From Aggregatibacter segnis (GTDB lineage: Bacteria; Pseudomonadota; Gammaproteobacteria; Enterobacterales; Pasteurellaceae): 64,000 bases of DNA. Below, one piece after another: positions 1 through 10,321 of the stretch. How positions within the stretch are numbered: position 1 is the stretch's first letter; every line of letters starts with the position of its first letter. The translations under genes and the position numbers were made by a program. Where the stretch lies: NCBI RefSeq assembly GCF_003130075.1, contig NZ_NRCW01000002.1:339400-403399 (forward strand). Direction: 5' to 3'. The notes under the pieces were generated by a model. That model worked only from the letters and a program-made list of their open reading frames with translations, did no database searches and was not told the origin of the DNA.

Positions 1-3000
1 CCATTTCCCCGAACGTAAACGATCCGGGTTTCCGTAATGTGACCTTTATGGAATTGGTGGATGCCTATTCGGAAGCTACACGCGGCTTAATCAAAGGCGG
101 TGCCGATTTAATTATGATCGAAACCATTTTCGACACGCTAAATGCTAAAGCGGCGGTGTTTGCCATCGAAACCGTGTTTGAAGAATTAGGCGTGGAATTG
201 CCAATTATGATTTCCGGCACCATTACCGATGCTTCCGGTCGTACCCTTTCAGGACAAACCACTGAAGCGTTCTACAACTCGCTTCGCCACGCCAAACCAC
301 TCACATTCGGTTTGAACTGTGCGCTAGGTCCGAAAGAACTTCGCCAGTATGTCGAACAACTGTCTAAAATCAGCGAAACCTACGTTTCCGTGCATCCCAA
401 CGCAGGCTTGCCGAATGCCTTCGGCGGCTACGATCTTGGCGCAGAAGACATGGCGGCACACCTGAAAGAATGGGCGGAAAGCGGCTTTGTGAACATTATC
501 GGTGGCTGTTGCGGTACCACACCGGAACACATCAAAGCCTTTGCCGATGCGGTAGAAAATATCCCACCACGCAAATTGCCACAAATCAAAACCGCCATGC
601 GTTTATCAGGTTTAGAACCGCTCAACATTGATGATGAAAGCCTGTTCGTGAACGTGGGCGAACGTAATAACGTGACAGGCTCGGCGAAATTTAAACGCTT
701 AATTAAAGAAGACAAATTTGCCGAAGCCATTGAAATTGCCATCGACCAAGTGGAAAACGGTGCGCAAGTGATCGACGTGAACATGGACGAAGCCTTACTC
801 GACGGCAAAAAATGCATGACCCGTTTCCTCAACATCATGGCGACCGAACCCGATGCAGCCAAAGTGCCGGTGATGATCGACTCCTCCAAATGGGAAGTGA
901 TTGAGGCGGGCCTGCAATCGGTACAAGGTAAACCGATTGTGAACTCCATCTCGTTGAAAGAAGGCGAAGAAATCTTTATCGAACACGCCAAACTGGTACG
1001 TAAATACGGCGCCGCCGTGGTCGTGATGGCATTTGACGAAGTTGGGCAAGCGGATACCGAAGATCGCAAAGTCGAAATCTGTACCCGTGCTTATAACATC
1101 TTAGTCAACCAACTTGGCTTCCCGCCGGAAGACATCATTTTCGACCCGAATATTTTCGCCATCGGCACCGGGATTGAAGAACACAACAACTACGGCGTGG
1201 ATTTCATTAACGCCACAGGTCGCATTAAACGCAGCTTGCCACATGCCAAAATTTCGGGCGGTGTGTCAAACGTATCCTTCTCTTTCCGAGGTAACAATGT
1301 GATGCGTGAGGCCATTCATGCCGTCTTCCTCTATCACGCCATCAAACAAGGCATGGACATGGGGATCGTAAACGCAGGACAGCTCGCGATTTACGATGAT
1401 CTGGATCCGGAATTACGCAATGTGATTGAAGACGCCGTCTTGAACCGCACACCGGATGGCACAGAACGTTTATTGGATATTGCGGAAAAATATCGCAACC
1501 AAGGCAATGATGAAAGTGCGGTGGATTCTGTCGCCGAATGGCGTACGTGGCCGGTGGAAGAACGCTTAAAACACGCCCTTGTGAAAGGCATTACCACACA
1601 TATTATTGAAGACACCGAAGAAGCCCGCCAAAAATTGCCAACGCCGTTGGAAGTAATTGAAGGCCCACTCATGGCAGGCATGGACGTGGTGGGCGATTTA
1701 TTCGGTGACGGCAAAATGTTCCTCCCGCAAGTGGTGAAATCCGCACGCGTGATGAAACAATCCGTGGCGTATTTAGAGCCGTTTATCAACGCCACCAAAC
1801 AAAAAGGCTCAAGCAATGGTAAAGTGGTGATCGCCACCGTGAAAGGCGACGTGCATGACATCGGTAAAAACATCGTGAGCGTGGTGTTGCAATGTAATAA
1901 CTTTGAAGTGATTGACTTAGGCGTCATGGTGCCGGCAGACAAAATCATTCAAACGGCGATTGATGAAAAAGCGGATATTATCGGCTTGAGCGGTTTGATT
2001 ACGCCATCCCTAGACGAAATGGAATACTTCCTCGGCGAAATGACGCGTTTAGGCTTGAACTTGCCGGTGTTGATCGGCGGCGCAACCACCTCCAAAGAAC
2101 ATACCGCCATTAAACTTTATCCAAAATATAAACAACACGGTGTGTTCTATACCTCAAACGCTTCCCGTGCGGTAACCGTATGTGCCACATTGATGAACCC
2201 TGAAGGGCGCGCGGCATTGTGGGAACAGTTCAAAAAGGATTACGAAAAAATTCAACAATCTTTTGCAAATCGTAAACCGCTACGTAAACAGCTTAGTATT
2301 GAAGAAGCTCGCGCCAACCGTTTCGATGGCTTTAGCGGTGAATGGGCGGATTATGTGCCACCAACGCCAAAACAAACAGGCATTGTGGAATTCAAAAACG
2401 TGCCGATTGCCGAACTACGCAAATTTATCGACTGGTCGCCATTCTTCCGTATTTGGGGCTTGATGGGCGGCTACCCTGATGCCTTTGATTATCCGGAAGG
2501 CGGCGAAGAAGCCCGTCGTGTATGGAACGATGCACAAGTGGTTTTAGATGAATTAGAGCAAAACCACAAACTCAACCCAAGCGGTATTTTAGGCATTTCC
2601 CCTGCGGAACGTGTGGGCGATGATGTGGTGCTATTCTCTGATGAAGAACGCACGCAAGCCATTGGCACCGCTTACGGCTTACGCCAACAAACGGAACGTG
2701 GCAAAAACAGCAAAAGCCCATTTAACTTCTGCTTAAGCGATTTTATCGCCGATCGCGAAAGCGGTAAAAAAGACTGGTTCGGGATGTTTGCCGTGTGTGC
2801 CGGCGTTGAAGAAATGGATTTAGTGGAAGGCTATAAAGCGGCGGGTGATGACTACAACGCTATCTTGCTACAAGCAGTGGGCGATCGCCTCGCCGAAGCC
2901 ATGGCTGAATACCTGCACTTTGAGCTTCGCACCCGCATTTGGGGCTACACACAAGAAAAATTCGACAACCAAGGTTTAATCAATGAAAACTATGTCGGCA

Positions 3001-3275
3001 TCCGCCCTGCACCGGGCTATCCAAGCTGCCCGGAACATACCGAAAAAGCCTTAATTTGGGATTTATTAGAAGTGGAACAACGCATCGGTATGAAACTCAC
3101 CGAAAGCTACGCCATGTGGCCGGCAGCCTCCGTCTGCGGTTGGTACTTCACCCACCCCGCTAGCAACTATTTCACTTTAGGTCGCATTGATGAAGACCAA
3201 GCTCAAGATTATGCCAAACGTAAAGGTTGGGATGAGAGAGAGATGATGAAGTGGTTGGGGGTTGCGATGAAGTAG
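1..3275 (+). CDS. metH: Cobalamin-dependent methionine synthase, 5' end missing
   Basis: This enzyme transfers a methyl group from 5-methyltetrahydrofolate to homocysteine through cobalamin, in the last step of methionine synthesis in the cytoplasm. The reading frame is open to the left edge ([15 protein letters not shown] before the first GTG at 39), so the gene starts outside the window. About 1090 residues are present against about 1227 in E. coli. In order they show the end of the homocysteine barrel with zinc cysteines (GLNCALG and GGCCGTTP near 495-520), the pterin-binding barrel (from about 650), the cap and B12 domains with the cobalt-ligating histidine in DVHDIG (near 1850), and the C-terminal AdoMet reactivation domain ([15 protein letters not shown] near 3005-3050). 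It ends at TAG 3273-3275. No downstream partner is evident. Confidence 0.97.
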   Translation, partial: ISPNVNDPGFRNVTFMELVDAYSEATRGLIKGGADLIMIETIFDTLNAKAAVFAIETVFEELGVELPIMISGTITDASGRTLSGQTTEAFYNSLRHAKPLTFGLNCALGPKELRQYVEQLSKISETYVSVHPNAGLPNAFGGYDLGAEDMAAHLKEWAESGFVNIIGGCCGTTPEHIKAFADAVENIPPRKLPQIKTAMRLSGLEPLNIDDESLFVNVGERNNVTGSAKFKRLIKEDKFAEAIEIAIDQVENGAQVIDVNMDEALLDGKKCMTRFLNIMATEPDAAKVPVMIDSSKWEVIEAGLQSVQGKPIVNSISLKEGEEIFIEHAKLVRKYGAAVVVMAFDEVGQADTEDRKVEICTRAYNILVNQLGFPPEDIIFDPNIFAIGTGIEEHNNYGVDFINATGRIKRSLPHAKISGGVSNVSFSFRGNNVMREAIHAVFLYHAIKQGMDMGIVNAGQLAIYDDLDPELRNVIEDAVLNRTPDGTERLLDIAEKYRNQGNDESAVDSVAEWRTWPVEERLKHALVKGITTHIIEDTEEARQKLPTPLEVIEGPLMAGMDVVGDLFGDGKMFLPQVVKSARVMKQSVAYLEPFINATKQKGSSNGKVVIATVKGDVHDIGKNIVSVVLQCNNFEVIDLGVMVPADKIIQTAIDEKADIIGLSGLITPSLDEMEYFLGEMTRLGLNLPVLIGGATTSKEHTAIKLYPKYKQHGVFYTSNASRAVTVCATLMNPEGRAALWEQFKKDYEKIQQSFANRKPLRKQLSIEEARANRFDGFSGEWADYVPPTPKQTGIVEFKNVPIAELRKFIDWSPFFRIWGLMGGYPDAFDYPEGGEEARRVWNDAQVVLDELEQNHKLNPSGILGISPAERVGDDVVLFSDEERTQAIGTAYGLRQQTERGKNSKSPFNFCLSDFIADRESGKKDWFGMFAVCAGVEEMDLVEGYKAAGDDYNAILLQAVGDRLAEAMAEYLHFELRTRIWGYTQEKFDNQGLINENYVGIRPAPGYPSCPEHTEKALIWDLLEVEQRIGMKLTESYAMWPAASVCGWYFTHPASNYFTLGRIDEDQAQDYAKRKGWDEREMMKWLGVAMK

Positions 3276-3367
3276 TTTTCTAATTTAATACCTAGATAGT
3301 ATATGATCTTATCTTAAGCAAAATATATTTTTAGAAAATTTAATAACCTATATGGGAGGAATCAAGA

Positions 3368-4480
3368 ATGAAAGAACCAAAATTATTTTTACATACAAAA
3401 GAAAATGAATCTGAATTATTAGATTTTTATCAAAAAGCAATTTCTGAAGCTGTTGAACTATATATTGTTTCTGCATACCTAACTGAGTGGAACATAAATA
3501 CAAAACTTAACCCCAAAATAAAACCTTCTAAGTTTAGATTTATATTTGGTAAAGATTTTGGTTTATCTAGAAAGAAAGCTGTAAAAAATGTACTAGATTG
3601 GCTTCCTTCAGAATTTCAAGAAAAATTTCTTGTTGCAGAGCATATTCAAGGATTTCACCCCAAAGCTATTTTTTGGAAAAATAGTAACAATGAATACTAT
3701 GCATTAATAGGTTCGTCAAATCTAACAAATGCAGCATTTAATTCAAATTGTGAAGCTAATATATTAACTTTTCTTTCTGAGAAACAATTTTTAGATGTTA
3801 TAAAATGGATATCTAGTATTGAAAAAGAATCAAAAGTAGTTACAAAAGAATGGATAGATAAATATAACCAAGCAATACCACTTAGAATTGAACAATTAAA
3901 TATGTATGAAAAAACATTAAAAGATTTACTCTCATATGATGAAGAGTTAATTTCATCGAGAAGAAAACAACTTGAAAACTATAAAATTCATCAAAAAGAA
4001 CTAAAAAAACTAATTTCAAAATGTGCTAATGGTGAAATAAGCCACAAAAATTTTTATGAAAATTTAAAAGAAATATTAAAACAAGGTATCAGTTTTCAGC
4101 CTAGATTTGATTGGTCTAGACGTGGGAGTCGTGATAACTTTAAGTTATTATGCCAAGCATTAGATAGAATATACAAGACCAAATCTGATGAGAGGGATAA
4201 TATAGTAGAAAAAGAAATTAACAACTTACAAAATAAAAATATTTCAAATAGAAAAGCATTACTATCTGAATTACTTTCTTTAGAATATCCTAATGAATAT
4301 CCATTATTCAATAAACCAGTTAGAGATTTTCTAAAAAGCTTAAATAGAACGATACCAAAATCTACAGATGGAAAAACTTATATTGTCACATCTCAAATTC
4401 TTAGAGATATCTTGAGTGATATGGACAAAATTGAAAATCTTGCTGAATTAGATGCGTTAATTCAGAGCAAATATCGTTAA
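3368..4480 (+). CDS. Orphan phospholipase-D-fold (HKD) protein, probable nuclease-like, unknown role
   Basis: A 370-residue protein whose N-terminal half looks like a phospholipase D superfamily domain. It has an H-x-K motif (GFHPKAIFW, near residue 98) followed by GSSNLTNAAF and an N-x-E pair (NCEAN), the pattern seen in single-HKD proteins such as restriction-associated nucleases. Only one HKD motif is visible, so a dimer would be needed for a full active site. The C-terminal 200 residues are charged and helical, with a YPNEYPLFNKPV stretch I cannot place. An AGGAGG-like ribosome site (gggagga, 3355-3361) precedes ATG 3368. The gene is much more AT-rich than its neighbours and I see no uptake signal inside it. 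Both suggest recent acquisition. No methylase, helicase or other defence partner lies beside it. The function is not established; nuclease or defence activity is inference. Confidence 0.7.
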   Translation: MKEPKLFLHTKENESELLDFYQKAISEAVELYIVSAYLTEWNINTKLNPKIKPSKFRFIFGKDFGLSRKKAVKNVLDWLPSEFQEKFLVAEHIQGFHPKAIFWKNSNNEYYALIGSSNLTNAAFNSNCEANILTFLSEKQFLDVIKWISSIEKESKVVTKEWIDKYNQAIPLRIEQLNMYEKTLKDLLSYDEELISSRRKQLENYKIHQKELKKLISKCANGEISHKNFYENLKEILKQGISFQPRFDWSRRGSRDNFKLLCQALDRIYKTKSDERDNIVEKEINNLQNKNISNRKALLSELLSLEYPNEYPLFNKPVRDFLKSLNRTIPKSTDGKTYIVTSQILRDILSDMDKIENLAELDALIQSKYR

Positions 4481-4489
4481 TTTTATGAT

Positions 4490-4513
4490 GGCGCAAGCGT
4501 CCTCGCTTGTGCC
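4490..4513. repeat. REP-like hairpin 1
   Basis: GGCGCAAGCG and CGCTTGTGCC form a 10-bp stem (one mismatch) with a TCCT loop, just after the orphan HKD gene. It shares the GGC-G/A-CA-G-CG core and a 4-base T/C loop with the hairpin at 4656-4679. No T-run follows, so it is not an obvious terminator. The gene-free stretch 4481-4859 otherwise holds scattered uptake signals. Confidence 0.6.
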
Positions 4514-4609
4514 TATCAGCTAAAAGTGCGGTAAAAAATCTAAAGAATTTTGAATATTAATTCTGCCAACGACTTATGGGTAAAATTCGCAATGTATTAT
4601 TAAACAGCA

Positions 4610-4625
4610 CCAGCGTGGACGCTGG
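4610..4625. repeat. REP-like hairpin 2 (short palindrome)
   Basis: CCAGCGT-GG-ACGCTGG is a perfect 7-bp inverted repeat with a 2-base centre, flanked on both sides by GCAC. It lies between two hairpins with similar AGCGT/ACGCT cores and probably belongs to the same repeat cluster. Confidence 0.5.
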
Positions 4626-4655
4626 CACTATCTTTCCTTATTAGCACAATCTGTT

Positions 4656-4679
4656 GGCGCACGCTTCCCAGCGTGTGCC
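4656..4679. repeat. REP-like hairpin 3
   Basis: GGCGCACGCT and AGCGTGTGCC form a 10-bp stem (one mismatch) around a TCCC loop. It matches the hairpin at 4490-4513 in stem length, spacing and loop type. It is the second clear member of the family inside the 379-bp gene-free stretch before selD. Confidence 0.6.
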
Positions 4680-4777
4680 CAATTTCAATTAAAAACATTT
4701 CAAAAACTCACCGCACTTTATTTACTTTTTAGGGCTCGCGTTAGGCAATGCGCGCTAGCATAAATTTTCATGACTAA

Positions 4778-4843
4778 AAAAATGCGGTCATTTCCTCAAA
4801 CGTTTTTCATTTCAAAAAACACTTGGAAAAATGACCGCACTTT
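4778..4843. terminator. Inverted uptake-signal pair, possible terminator of selD
   Basis: A degenerate signal (ATGCGGTCATTT, near 4781) and a full signal in the opposite direction (AAATGACCGCACTTT, near 4829-4843) can pair through AAATGACCGCA. Such inverted uptake-signal pairs often act as terminators in this family. Here the pair lies just past the selD stop on the minus strand. Confidence 0.45.
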
Positions 4844-4859
4844 GATCATAAAATTAACG

Positions 4860-5942
4860 CTATTTCACCACAATAAATTCCGGTGAGGCTTGTCGTTCCA
4901 TGAGTTTGCCGACAGGATATAATTCAACACCAGCGTTTTGAGCAACGGCAAAAACCTCTTTTTCCGAATCCGGTTTGACGGCGATGAGTAAGCCACCGGA
5001 GGTTTGCGGGTCACATAGAACGGCTTTTTGTAAATCCGTTATTGGGGCGATTTTGTGTCCGTAGCTGTCGAAATTACGGTTTGTACCGCCCGGAATACAG
5101 CCTTGTGCAATGTAATCGTACACACCGTCTAGGGTTTTAATGTTAGCAAAATCCACTTCGGCATTGAGATTTGAGCCTTCGCAGATTTCGGCTAAATGCC
5201 CTAACAAGCCAAAACCGGTGACATCCGTCATCGCAGTGACACCTTCAATGTTTGAAAGCTGACTTCCTAGCAAATTCATTTGGCACATCCACTTGGTCGC
5301 CAAGCCTTTATGTTCGGCTTTTAATTTGCCTTGTTTCTCTGCCGTCGTTAATACGCCGATGCCCAATGGCTTGGTTAAATACAAGTTGCAACCGGCTTCA
5401 GCAGAGGCATTTCGTTTCACTTTCTCTGTGTCGATAATGCCGGTCACCGCCAAGCCAAAAATCGGTTCCGGCGAGTCAATGGAGTGTCCGCCGGCAAGGG
5501 CAATGCCCGCCTCCTGACAAGCGAAACGGCCGCCGTCAATAATGCGTTGCGCCACGCTTGCGGGCAATTTGTTAATCGGGAAGCCAAACACCGCAATCGC
5601 CATAATCGGCTTTCCGCCCATGGCGAAAATATCGCTCACAGCGTTGGTTGCCGCAATGCGTCCGAAATCAAAAGGATCGTCCACAATCGGCATGAAAAAG
5701 TCCGTGGTACTGATAATCGACGTACCATTGCCTAAATCATACACCGCCGCGTCATCCTTGGTGTCATTGCCGACAAGGAGATTCGGGTCAATAAACGGTG
5801 CCATTTCGGTATGCAAAATTTCCTCTAAAACCTTAGGCGATATTTTGCAGCCTCAACCGGCACCGTGGCTATATTGCGTCAGCCGAATGTCGTTTGTTAT
5901 GACGCATTCATTCTGTTCCGCGTGCAAAGCCTGCTCTGTCAT
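4860..5942 (-). CDS. selD: Selenophosphate synthase, selenocysteine-containing
   Basis: SelD uses ATP to activate selenide to selenophosphate, the selenium donor for selenocysteine-tRNA. The conventional open frame starts only at 5816, but the frame upstream continues through one TGA (5855-5853) back to ATG 5942. The reading [10 protein letters not shown]...[22 protein letters not shown] matches the N-terminus of SelD, where E. coli has Cys in GAGCGCK. I therefore read the TGA as Sec30 of a 360-residue protein. A small hairpin (CTAA-GGTT-TTAG, 5836-5825) lies about 16 nt past the UGA, a plausible bacterial SECIS. The remaining sequence has the glycine-rich ATP-binding region ([10 protein letters not shown]) and the typical DPQTSGGLL. 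It supplies selenium for the formate dehydrogenase further along. Stop is TAA at 4862-4860. Confidence 0.95.
5820..5855 (-). promoter_or_regulatory. UGA selenocysteine codon and candidate bSECIS in selD
   Basis: TGA at 5855-5853 sits exactly at the catalytic position of SelD (GAG-x-GCK). The hairpin with loop GGTT (stem CTAA/TTAG, 5836-5825) is downstream at about the spacing expected for SelB-dependent recoding. The codon reading is strong; the exact hairpin is weaker. Confidence 0.7.
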
Positions 5943-6030
5943 GCTTACTTCCTTTTTATTAAACGAATGGTGTAATTATAGCTTTATTGGACGAATGATT
6001 CATTAATTGAAATGCATTTCTCAGAAACAA

Positions 6031-6066
6031 AAAATGCGGTGAAAGCTCACCGCACTTTTATTTTTT
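6031..6066 (-). terminator. Terminator of pntB
   Basis: TGCGGTGA (6035-6042) pairs with TCACCGCA (6047-6054) around a 4-base loop, flanked by A and T runs. It lies 20 bases past the pntB stop. One arm is a full uptake signal (ACCGCACTT); the other differs by one base. Confidence 0.75.
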
Positions 6067-6086
6067 AGCTTGTCATCTAAAGCAAA

Positions 6087-7511
6087 TTACAACGCTTTTA
6101 AGATGTCATCCACACGTTCTTTCGCATCACCAAACAGCATTTGGGTGTTTTCTTTGAAGAACAGTGGATTTTGTACGCCGGCGTAACCGGTATTCATAGA
6201 ACGTTTGAATACCACTACGTTAGCCGCTTTCCACACTTCTAATACCGGCATACCGGCGATTGGGCTGTGCGGGTCATCCATTGCGGCAGGGTTTACGGTG
6301 TCGTTCGCGCCGATAACCAATACGGTGTCGGTGTCAGCGAAATCATCGTTGATTTCATCCATTTCCAACACGATGTCGTAAGGCACTTTGGCTTCCGCCA
6401 ATAACACGTTCATGTGGCCCGGCAAACGTCCGGCAACCGGGTGGATACCGAAACGCACGTTCACGCCGCGTTCGCGTAATTTTTGGGTGATTTCTGCCAC
6501 CGGATATTGTGCTTGCGCCACCGCCATGCCGTATCCTGGGGTGATGATCACAGAGCTGGAATTTTTCAACAATTCCGCCACTTCTTCTGCGGTTGTTTCA
6601 CGGTGTTCGCCTTGTTCCGTATCGGAAGACACTTGAACGTCATTACCAAAACCACCGGCGATAACACTGATGAAAGAGCGGTTCATGGCTTTACACATGA
6701 TGTAAGACAAGATCGCACCGGAAGAACCCACAAGCGCACCGGTCACGATTAACAAGTCATTGCTAAGCATGAAACCTGCCGCCGCCGCGGCCCAACCGGA
6801 ATAGGAGTTCAACATGGACACCACCACCGGCATGTCTGCACCACCGATAGAGGCCACTAAATGCCAACCGAAAGCAAGGGCAATCACGGTCATGATTAAT
6901 ACCGGGAAGATATTTTCCGGTTCACTTAAGAACGCCACCATTAACAAGGCGGAAACGATGAGCGCCGCTAAGTTTAATTTATGACGGTGTGGCAACATTA
7001 AGGCTTTAGAATTAATTTTTCCGCTTAATTTACCGAATGCCACTACAGAGCCGGTGAAGGTCACCGCACCGATGAAGATCCCTAAGAACACTTCCACGTT
7101 ATGCACGCTAGCAAGTGCGGCTTGTTCTGCAAGGAATTTCGCTTGTTCTACGTCATTTAAACCGCTCGGCATGGTTGGGATATCATGCAAACCGTAGCTG
7201 TTATAGCCTACCAATACGGCAGCTAAACCGACGAAGCTGTGCAAGATTGCCACTAATTCCGGCATTTCTGTCATTTCGACTTTTAATGCACGCTGAATAC
7301 CAATCGCACCACCAATCACCATCGCAATGATGATCCACAATGTGCCTTCGGATTTTGGCCCGAAGATGGTGGCGATGAGAGCAATCCCCATCCCGATAAT
7401 ACCATACCAGCACCCTGCTTTTGCCGTTTCGTGTTTAGAAAGACCGGCTAAGCTCATAATGAAGAGCAACGCTGCAACAATATACGCAGCTTGTACAAAA
7501 CCTTCTGACAT
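6087..7511 (-). CDS. pntB: NAD(P) transhydrogenase subunit beta
   Basis: PntB is the membrane and NADP(H)-binding subunit of the proton-translocating transhydrogenase, which passes hydride between NADH and NADP+ at the inner membrane. The 474-residue product starts at ATG 7511 ([17 protein letters not shown]) after a GGAGAA ribosome site. The N-terminal half carries about nine membrane segments. The C-terminal third is the NADP domain with the glycine-rich [10 protein letters not shown], the [10 protein letters not shown] loop and [16 protein letters not shown]. It lies 10 bp after pntA in the same operon. Length fits the family (E. coli 462). Confidence 0.97.
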   Translation of the reverse strand: MSEGFVQAAYIVAALLFIMSLAGLSKHETAKAGCWYGIIGMGIALIATIFGPKSEGTLWIIIAMVIGGAIGIQRALKVEMTEMPELVAILHSFVGLAAVLVGYNSYGLHDIPTMPSGLNDVEQAKFLAEQAALASVHNVEVFLGIFIGAVTFTGSVVAFGKLSGKINSKALMLPHRHKLNLAALIVSALLMVAFLSEPENIFPVLIMTVIALAFGWHLVASIGGADMPVVVSMLNSYSGWAAAAAGFMLSNDLLIVTGALVGSSGAILSYIMCKAMNRSFISVIAGGFGNDVQVSSDTEQGEHRETTAEEVAELLKNSSSVIITPGYGMAVAQAQYPVAEITQKLRERGVNVRFGIHPVAGRLPGHMNVLLAEAKVPYDIVLEMDEINDDFADTDTVLVIGANDTVNPAAMDDPHSPIAGMPVLEVWKAANVVVFKRSMNTGYAGVQNPLFFKENTQMLFGDAKERVDDILKAL

Positions 7512-7521
7512 GATTTTCTCC

Positions 7522-9057
7522 TTAGCCTTTTCTAAACATGGAAAGCATACGTTGAGTGACGCGGAAGCCACCGAAAATGTTGATGCTTGCCACTAAAATC
7601 GCAATAAACGCCAACACACTAATGAAGAAATTACCTTGTGAGATTTGCAATAACGCCCCCACGATAATAATCCCTGAAATCGCATTCGTTACCGCCATCA
7701 GAGGGGTGTGTAGCGCATGGCTTACATTCCAAACCACATAGTAACCCACGACACAAGCCAAGACGAAAACAGTTAAGTGAGAAAGGAAAGCTGCTGGCGC
7801 AATAGACGTGAGCCATAAGAAAAGCACACCCACTGCCGCCATAATGCCGTATTTTTTACGCGGATCCGTTGGTTTTTCTTCCTCTTTTTTGACCGCACTT
7901 GCGGCTTTCGCTTGTTGTTGCGGTTGCGCAGACACTTGAATTGGCGGTGCCGGCCATGTGACTTCGCCATCACGAATCACTGTTACGCCACGCAATACCA
8001 CGTCGTCGAAATTGATGTCGATTTGACCGTCTTTATTTTTGCAAAGCAATTTCAATAAGTTAACAAGGTTGGTACCGTAAAGTTGAGAAGATTGCGTTGG
8101 TAGGCGGCTTGGTAAATCGGTGTAACCAATGATTTTCACTTGATTGTCGGTGACCACCACTTCGCCGGCTTTACTTAATTCACAGTTACCACCGGTTGCC
8201 GCTGCTAAATCCACAATCACGCTACCCGGTTTCATGGATTCCACCATTTCTTTGGTGATTAAGCGCGGTGCCGGTCTGCCCGGAATTAATGCGGTGGTAA
8301 TGATAATGTCCACTTCTTTCGCTTGTTCTGCGTAAAGGGCAAGCGCGCGACGATTGAATTCCTCGGACATCACTTTCCCATAACCATCGCCACTGCCGCC
8401 TTCTTCTTTGAAATCGATTTCAAGGAAGCTTGCACCCATACTTTCTACTTGTTCTTTTACTTCCGGACGGGAGTCAAAGGCACGTACGATAGCACCGAGG
8501 CTATTTGCTGCACCAATCGCGGCAAGACCGGCAACACCCGCACCAATCACCAATACTTTTGCCGGTGGTACTTTACCTGCGGCGGTAATTTGTCCGGTGA
8601 AGAAACTGCCGAATTCATGTGCGGCTTCTACCACGGCACGATAACCCGCAATATTTGCCATTGAACTTAATGCATCCAATGCTTGCGCACGTGAAATACG
8701 CGGCACGGCATCCATCGCCAACACATTGATTTTTTTCGCTGACAATTTGTCCATGAGCTGCGGATTTTGTGCAGGCCAGATGAAGCTGACTAAGGTTGCT
8801 CCTTCTTTAATTAAAGCGATTTCATCGTCGGTCGGCGCGTTGACTTTAAAAATAATGTCCGCTTGCCAAACCTGTGCGGCATCACCGACTTTCGCACCGG
8901 CAGCTACAAATGCCTGATCTTCAAAACTCGCTTTGAAACCCGCATCATGTTCAACAATCACCTCAAAGCCAAGCTTCAAAATTTGCTGAACCGTTTTCGG
9001 CGTTGCCGCCACACGACTTTCATTATCAAGCAGTTCTCTAGGTACACCAATTAACAT
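7522..9057 (-). CDS. pntA: NAD(P) transhydrogenase subunit alpha
   Basis: PntA binds NAD(H) and works with PntB to couple transhydrogenation to the proton gradient. The 511-residue product (E. coli 510) begins [20 protein letters not shown], shows the NAD-binding [13 protein letters not shown] segment near residue 172, and ends in four membrane helices. The linker before the helices (near residues 383-400, [17 protein letters not shown]) is encoded partly by an uptake signal read as S-A-V. The 299-bp stretch upstream (9058-9356) separates it from divergent sfsA. I see A/T runs and one uptake signal near 9329 there but no operator I can name. Confidence 0.97.
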   Translation of the reverse strand: MLIGVPRELLDNESRVAATPKTVQQILKLGFEVIVEHDAGFKASFEDQAFVAAGAKVGDAAQVWQADIIFKVNAPTDDEIALIKEGATLVSFIWPAQNPQLMDKLSAKKINVLAMDAVPRISRAQALDALSSMANIAGYRAVVEAAHEFGSFFTGQITAAGKVPPAKVLVIGAGVAGLAAIGAANSLGAIVRAFDSRPEVKEQVESMGASFLEIDFKEEGGSGDGYGKVMSEEFNRRALALYAEQAKEVDIIITTALIPGRPAPRLITKEMVESMKPGSVIVDLAAATGGNCELSKAGEVVVTDNQVKIIGYTDLPSRLPTQSSQLYGTNLVNLLKLLCKNKDGQIDINFDDVVLRGVTVIRDGEVTWPAPPIQVSAQPQQQAKAASAVKKEEEKPTDPRKKYGIMAAVGVLFLWLTSIAPAAFLSHLTVFVLACVVGYYVVWNVSHALHTPLMAVTNAISGIIIVGALLQISQGNFFISVLAFIAILVASINIFGGFRVTQRMLSMFRKG

Positions 9058-9356
9058 AATGATTCCCTTTGATTGATTAAGATGTAGGTAACAAATTTAC
9101 CCGCCCGAAATGACGCCTCTAGGCTGTCAAATTAGCCCTCACTCTATCATTGTTCCCCTAAAAACGAAAAAAAATTTTCGGCTTTTTATTCAATATGTGA
9201 TCCCTATTACAATTTATGGTAGCACATAAAAAAATTAGAAATTCCTCCCCCGCTTTGCTATCTTAGCGCGCGAATATTTTGGCTGCCGCTTCACACTCGG
9301 TCAGTTAAAAAACACGGAAAAACTTAACCGCACTTTGATGCTCAAGGTCAAACACA

Positions 9357-10088
9357 ATGCAATTACCACCTCTACAATCCGCCACCTTAATCCGCCGTTA
9401 CAAACGTTTCTTAACAGATGTACAACTGCCAAACGGCGACATCACCACGCTACACTGCGCCAATACCGGCGCCATGATCGGCTGTGGTGCAGAAGGCGAC
9501 ACCGTCTGGTATTCCACCTCCGACAGTGCCACTCGGAAATACCCAAGCTCATGGGAATTAACGCAATTAGCAAATGGCAATATGGTTTGCATTAACACCC
9601 ACCGCTCTAATCAGCTCACCTTTGATGCCTTACAAAAAAAACACATCCTTGAACTGGCTATGTATGACGAAATTCATCCGGAAGTGAAATACGGCGAGGA
9701 AAACAGCCGCATTGATTTTCTGCTAAAAGGCAAAGATCTGCCCGATTGTTATGTGGAAGTGAAATCCATCACGTATGTGGATAACGCCAAAAAACTCGGG
9801 ATGTTTCCTGATGCCGTCACGACACGCGGACAAAAACACTTGCGCGAATTGATCGCAATGAAAAAACAAGGCCATCGTGCGGTGATTTTCTTCTGTGGCT
9901 TACACGATGGCTTCGATCATTTTCAAATCGCAAAACACATTGACGCCAAATATGACGCGCTTTTCCAGCAAGCCCTCAAAGAAGGCGTAGAAGCCTATGC
10001 ATATGCCGCTGAATTTGAAAAAACGCAGGGAATTCCGACCGCACTTCATCTCACAAAGGTCGTACCACTTAAGATAAACTCCATTTAA
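9357..10088 (+). CDS. sfsA: SfsA family protein (sugar fermentation stimulation)
   Basis: SfsA is a conserved DNA-binding or nuclease-fold protein linked to maltose metabolism in E. coli; its biochemical job is unsettled. The 243-residue frame starts at ATG 9357 ([18 protein letters not shown]) and contains the family hallmarks [18 protein letters not shown] and [10 protein letters not shown], where D and E-x-K resemble a PD-(D/E)xK nuclease site. Length matches the family (E. coli 234). An uptake signal encodes P-T-A-L near the C-terminus. The start at 9357 is preferred because the N-terminus aligns with the family; upstream in-frame starts would add an odd extension. Confidence 0.93.
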   Translation: MQLPPLQSATLIRRYKRFLTDVQLPNGDITTLHCANTGAMIGCGAEGDTVWYSTSDSATRKYPSSWELTQLANGNMVCINTHRSNQLTFDALQKKHILELAMYDEIHPEVKYGEENSRIDFLLKGKDLPDCYVEVKSITYVDNAKKLGMFPDAVTTRGQKHLRELIAMKKQGHRAVIFFCGLHDGFDHFQIAKHIDAKYDALFQQALKEGVEAYAYAAEFEKTQGIPTALHLTKVVPLKINSI

Positions 10089-10097
10089 GCAAATTAT

Positions 10098-10153
10098 TTG
10101 AGAATTATTTTCATTAAAGTGCTTGACATTATTTTTGAGAATAATTATCATTC
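10098..10153 (+). promoter_or_regulatory. Strong promoter overlapped by two Fur-box-like sites
   Basis: A consensus TTGACA (10123-10128) and TATCAT (10146-10151) are separated by exactly 17 bp. GAGAATTATTTTCATTA (10100-10116) and GAGAATAATTATCATTC (10137-10153) resemble the Fur consensus GATAATGATAATCATTATC. The second covers the -10 element, the classical position for repression by Fur with iron. The first known gene downstream, tyrS, lies beyond a terminator, so this promoter appears to serve the short transcript described next. Confidence 0.72.
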
Positions 10154-10157
10154 AATC

Positions 10158-10223
10158 ACCAAAACAAATTATAGATAATCACTCCAACTTCAACGCCTCA
10201 TCCCCCACAAGAGGCGTTTTTTT
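10158..10223 (+). ncRNA. Candidate iron-regulated small RNA (about 66 nt)
   Basis: The Fur-box promoter should start transcription near 10158. A strong intrinsic terminator ends the unit: AACGCCTC (10192-10199) pairs with GAGGCGTT (10211-10218), with a T-run to 10223. The transcript would be about 66 nt with a roughly 34-nt unpaired A/U-rich 5' part and no convincing reading frame. This is the architecture of a Hfq-type, RyhB-like regulator. Fur-regulated sRNAs have been reported in H. influenzae (HrrF) and A. actinomycetemcomitans, but I cannot say whether this is the same RNA. An alternative is a leader remnant of a lost iron gene. Confidence 0.55.
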
Positions 10224-10321
10224 CGCCTGAAATCCGGCCTTTTCCTTAAAAATAATTCAAATTTGTCGAATAACCTCTATAATGTAGCCTTTCGGTAAAT
10301 TGAATAACATTAGGAAAATAC

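Noticed and set aside
428..1948. Long minus-strand frames of 213 and 185 codons inside metH
   Set aside because: They lie antisense to a conserved gene and have no family likeness. They are shadow frames of the metH codon pattern.
5542..6006. A 154-codon plus-strand frame over the selD 5' part
   Set aside because: It is antisense to the SelD N-terminus, which is supported by conservation.
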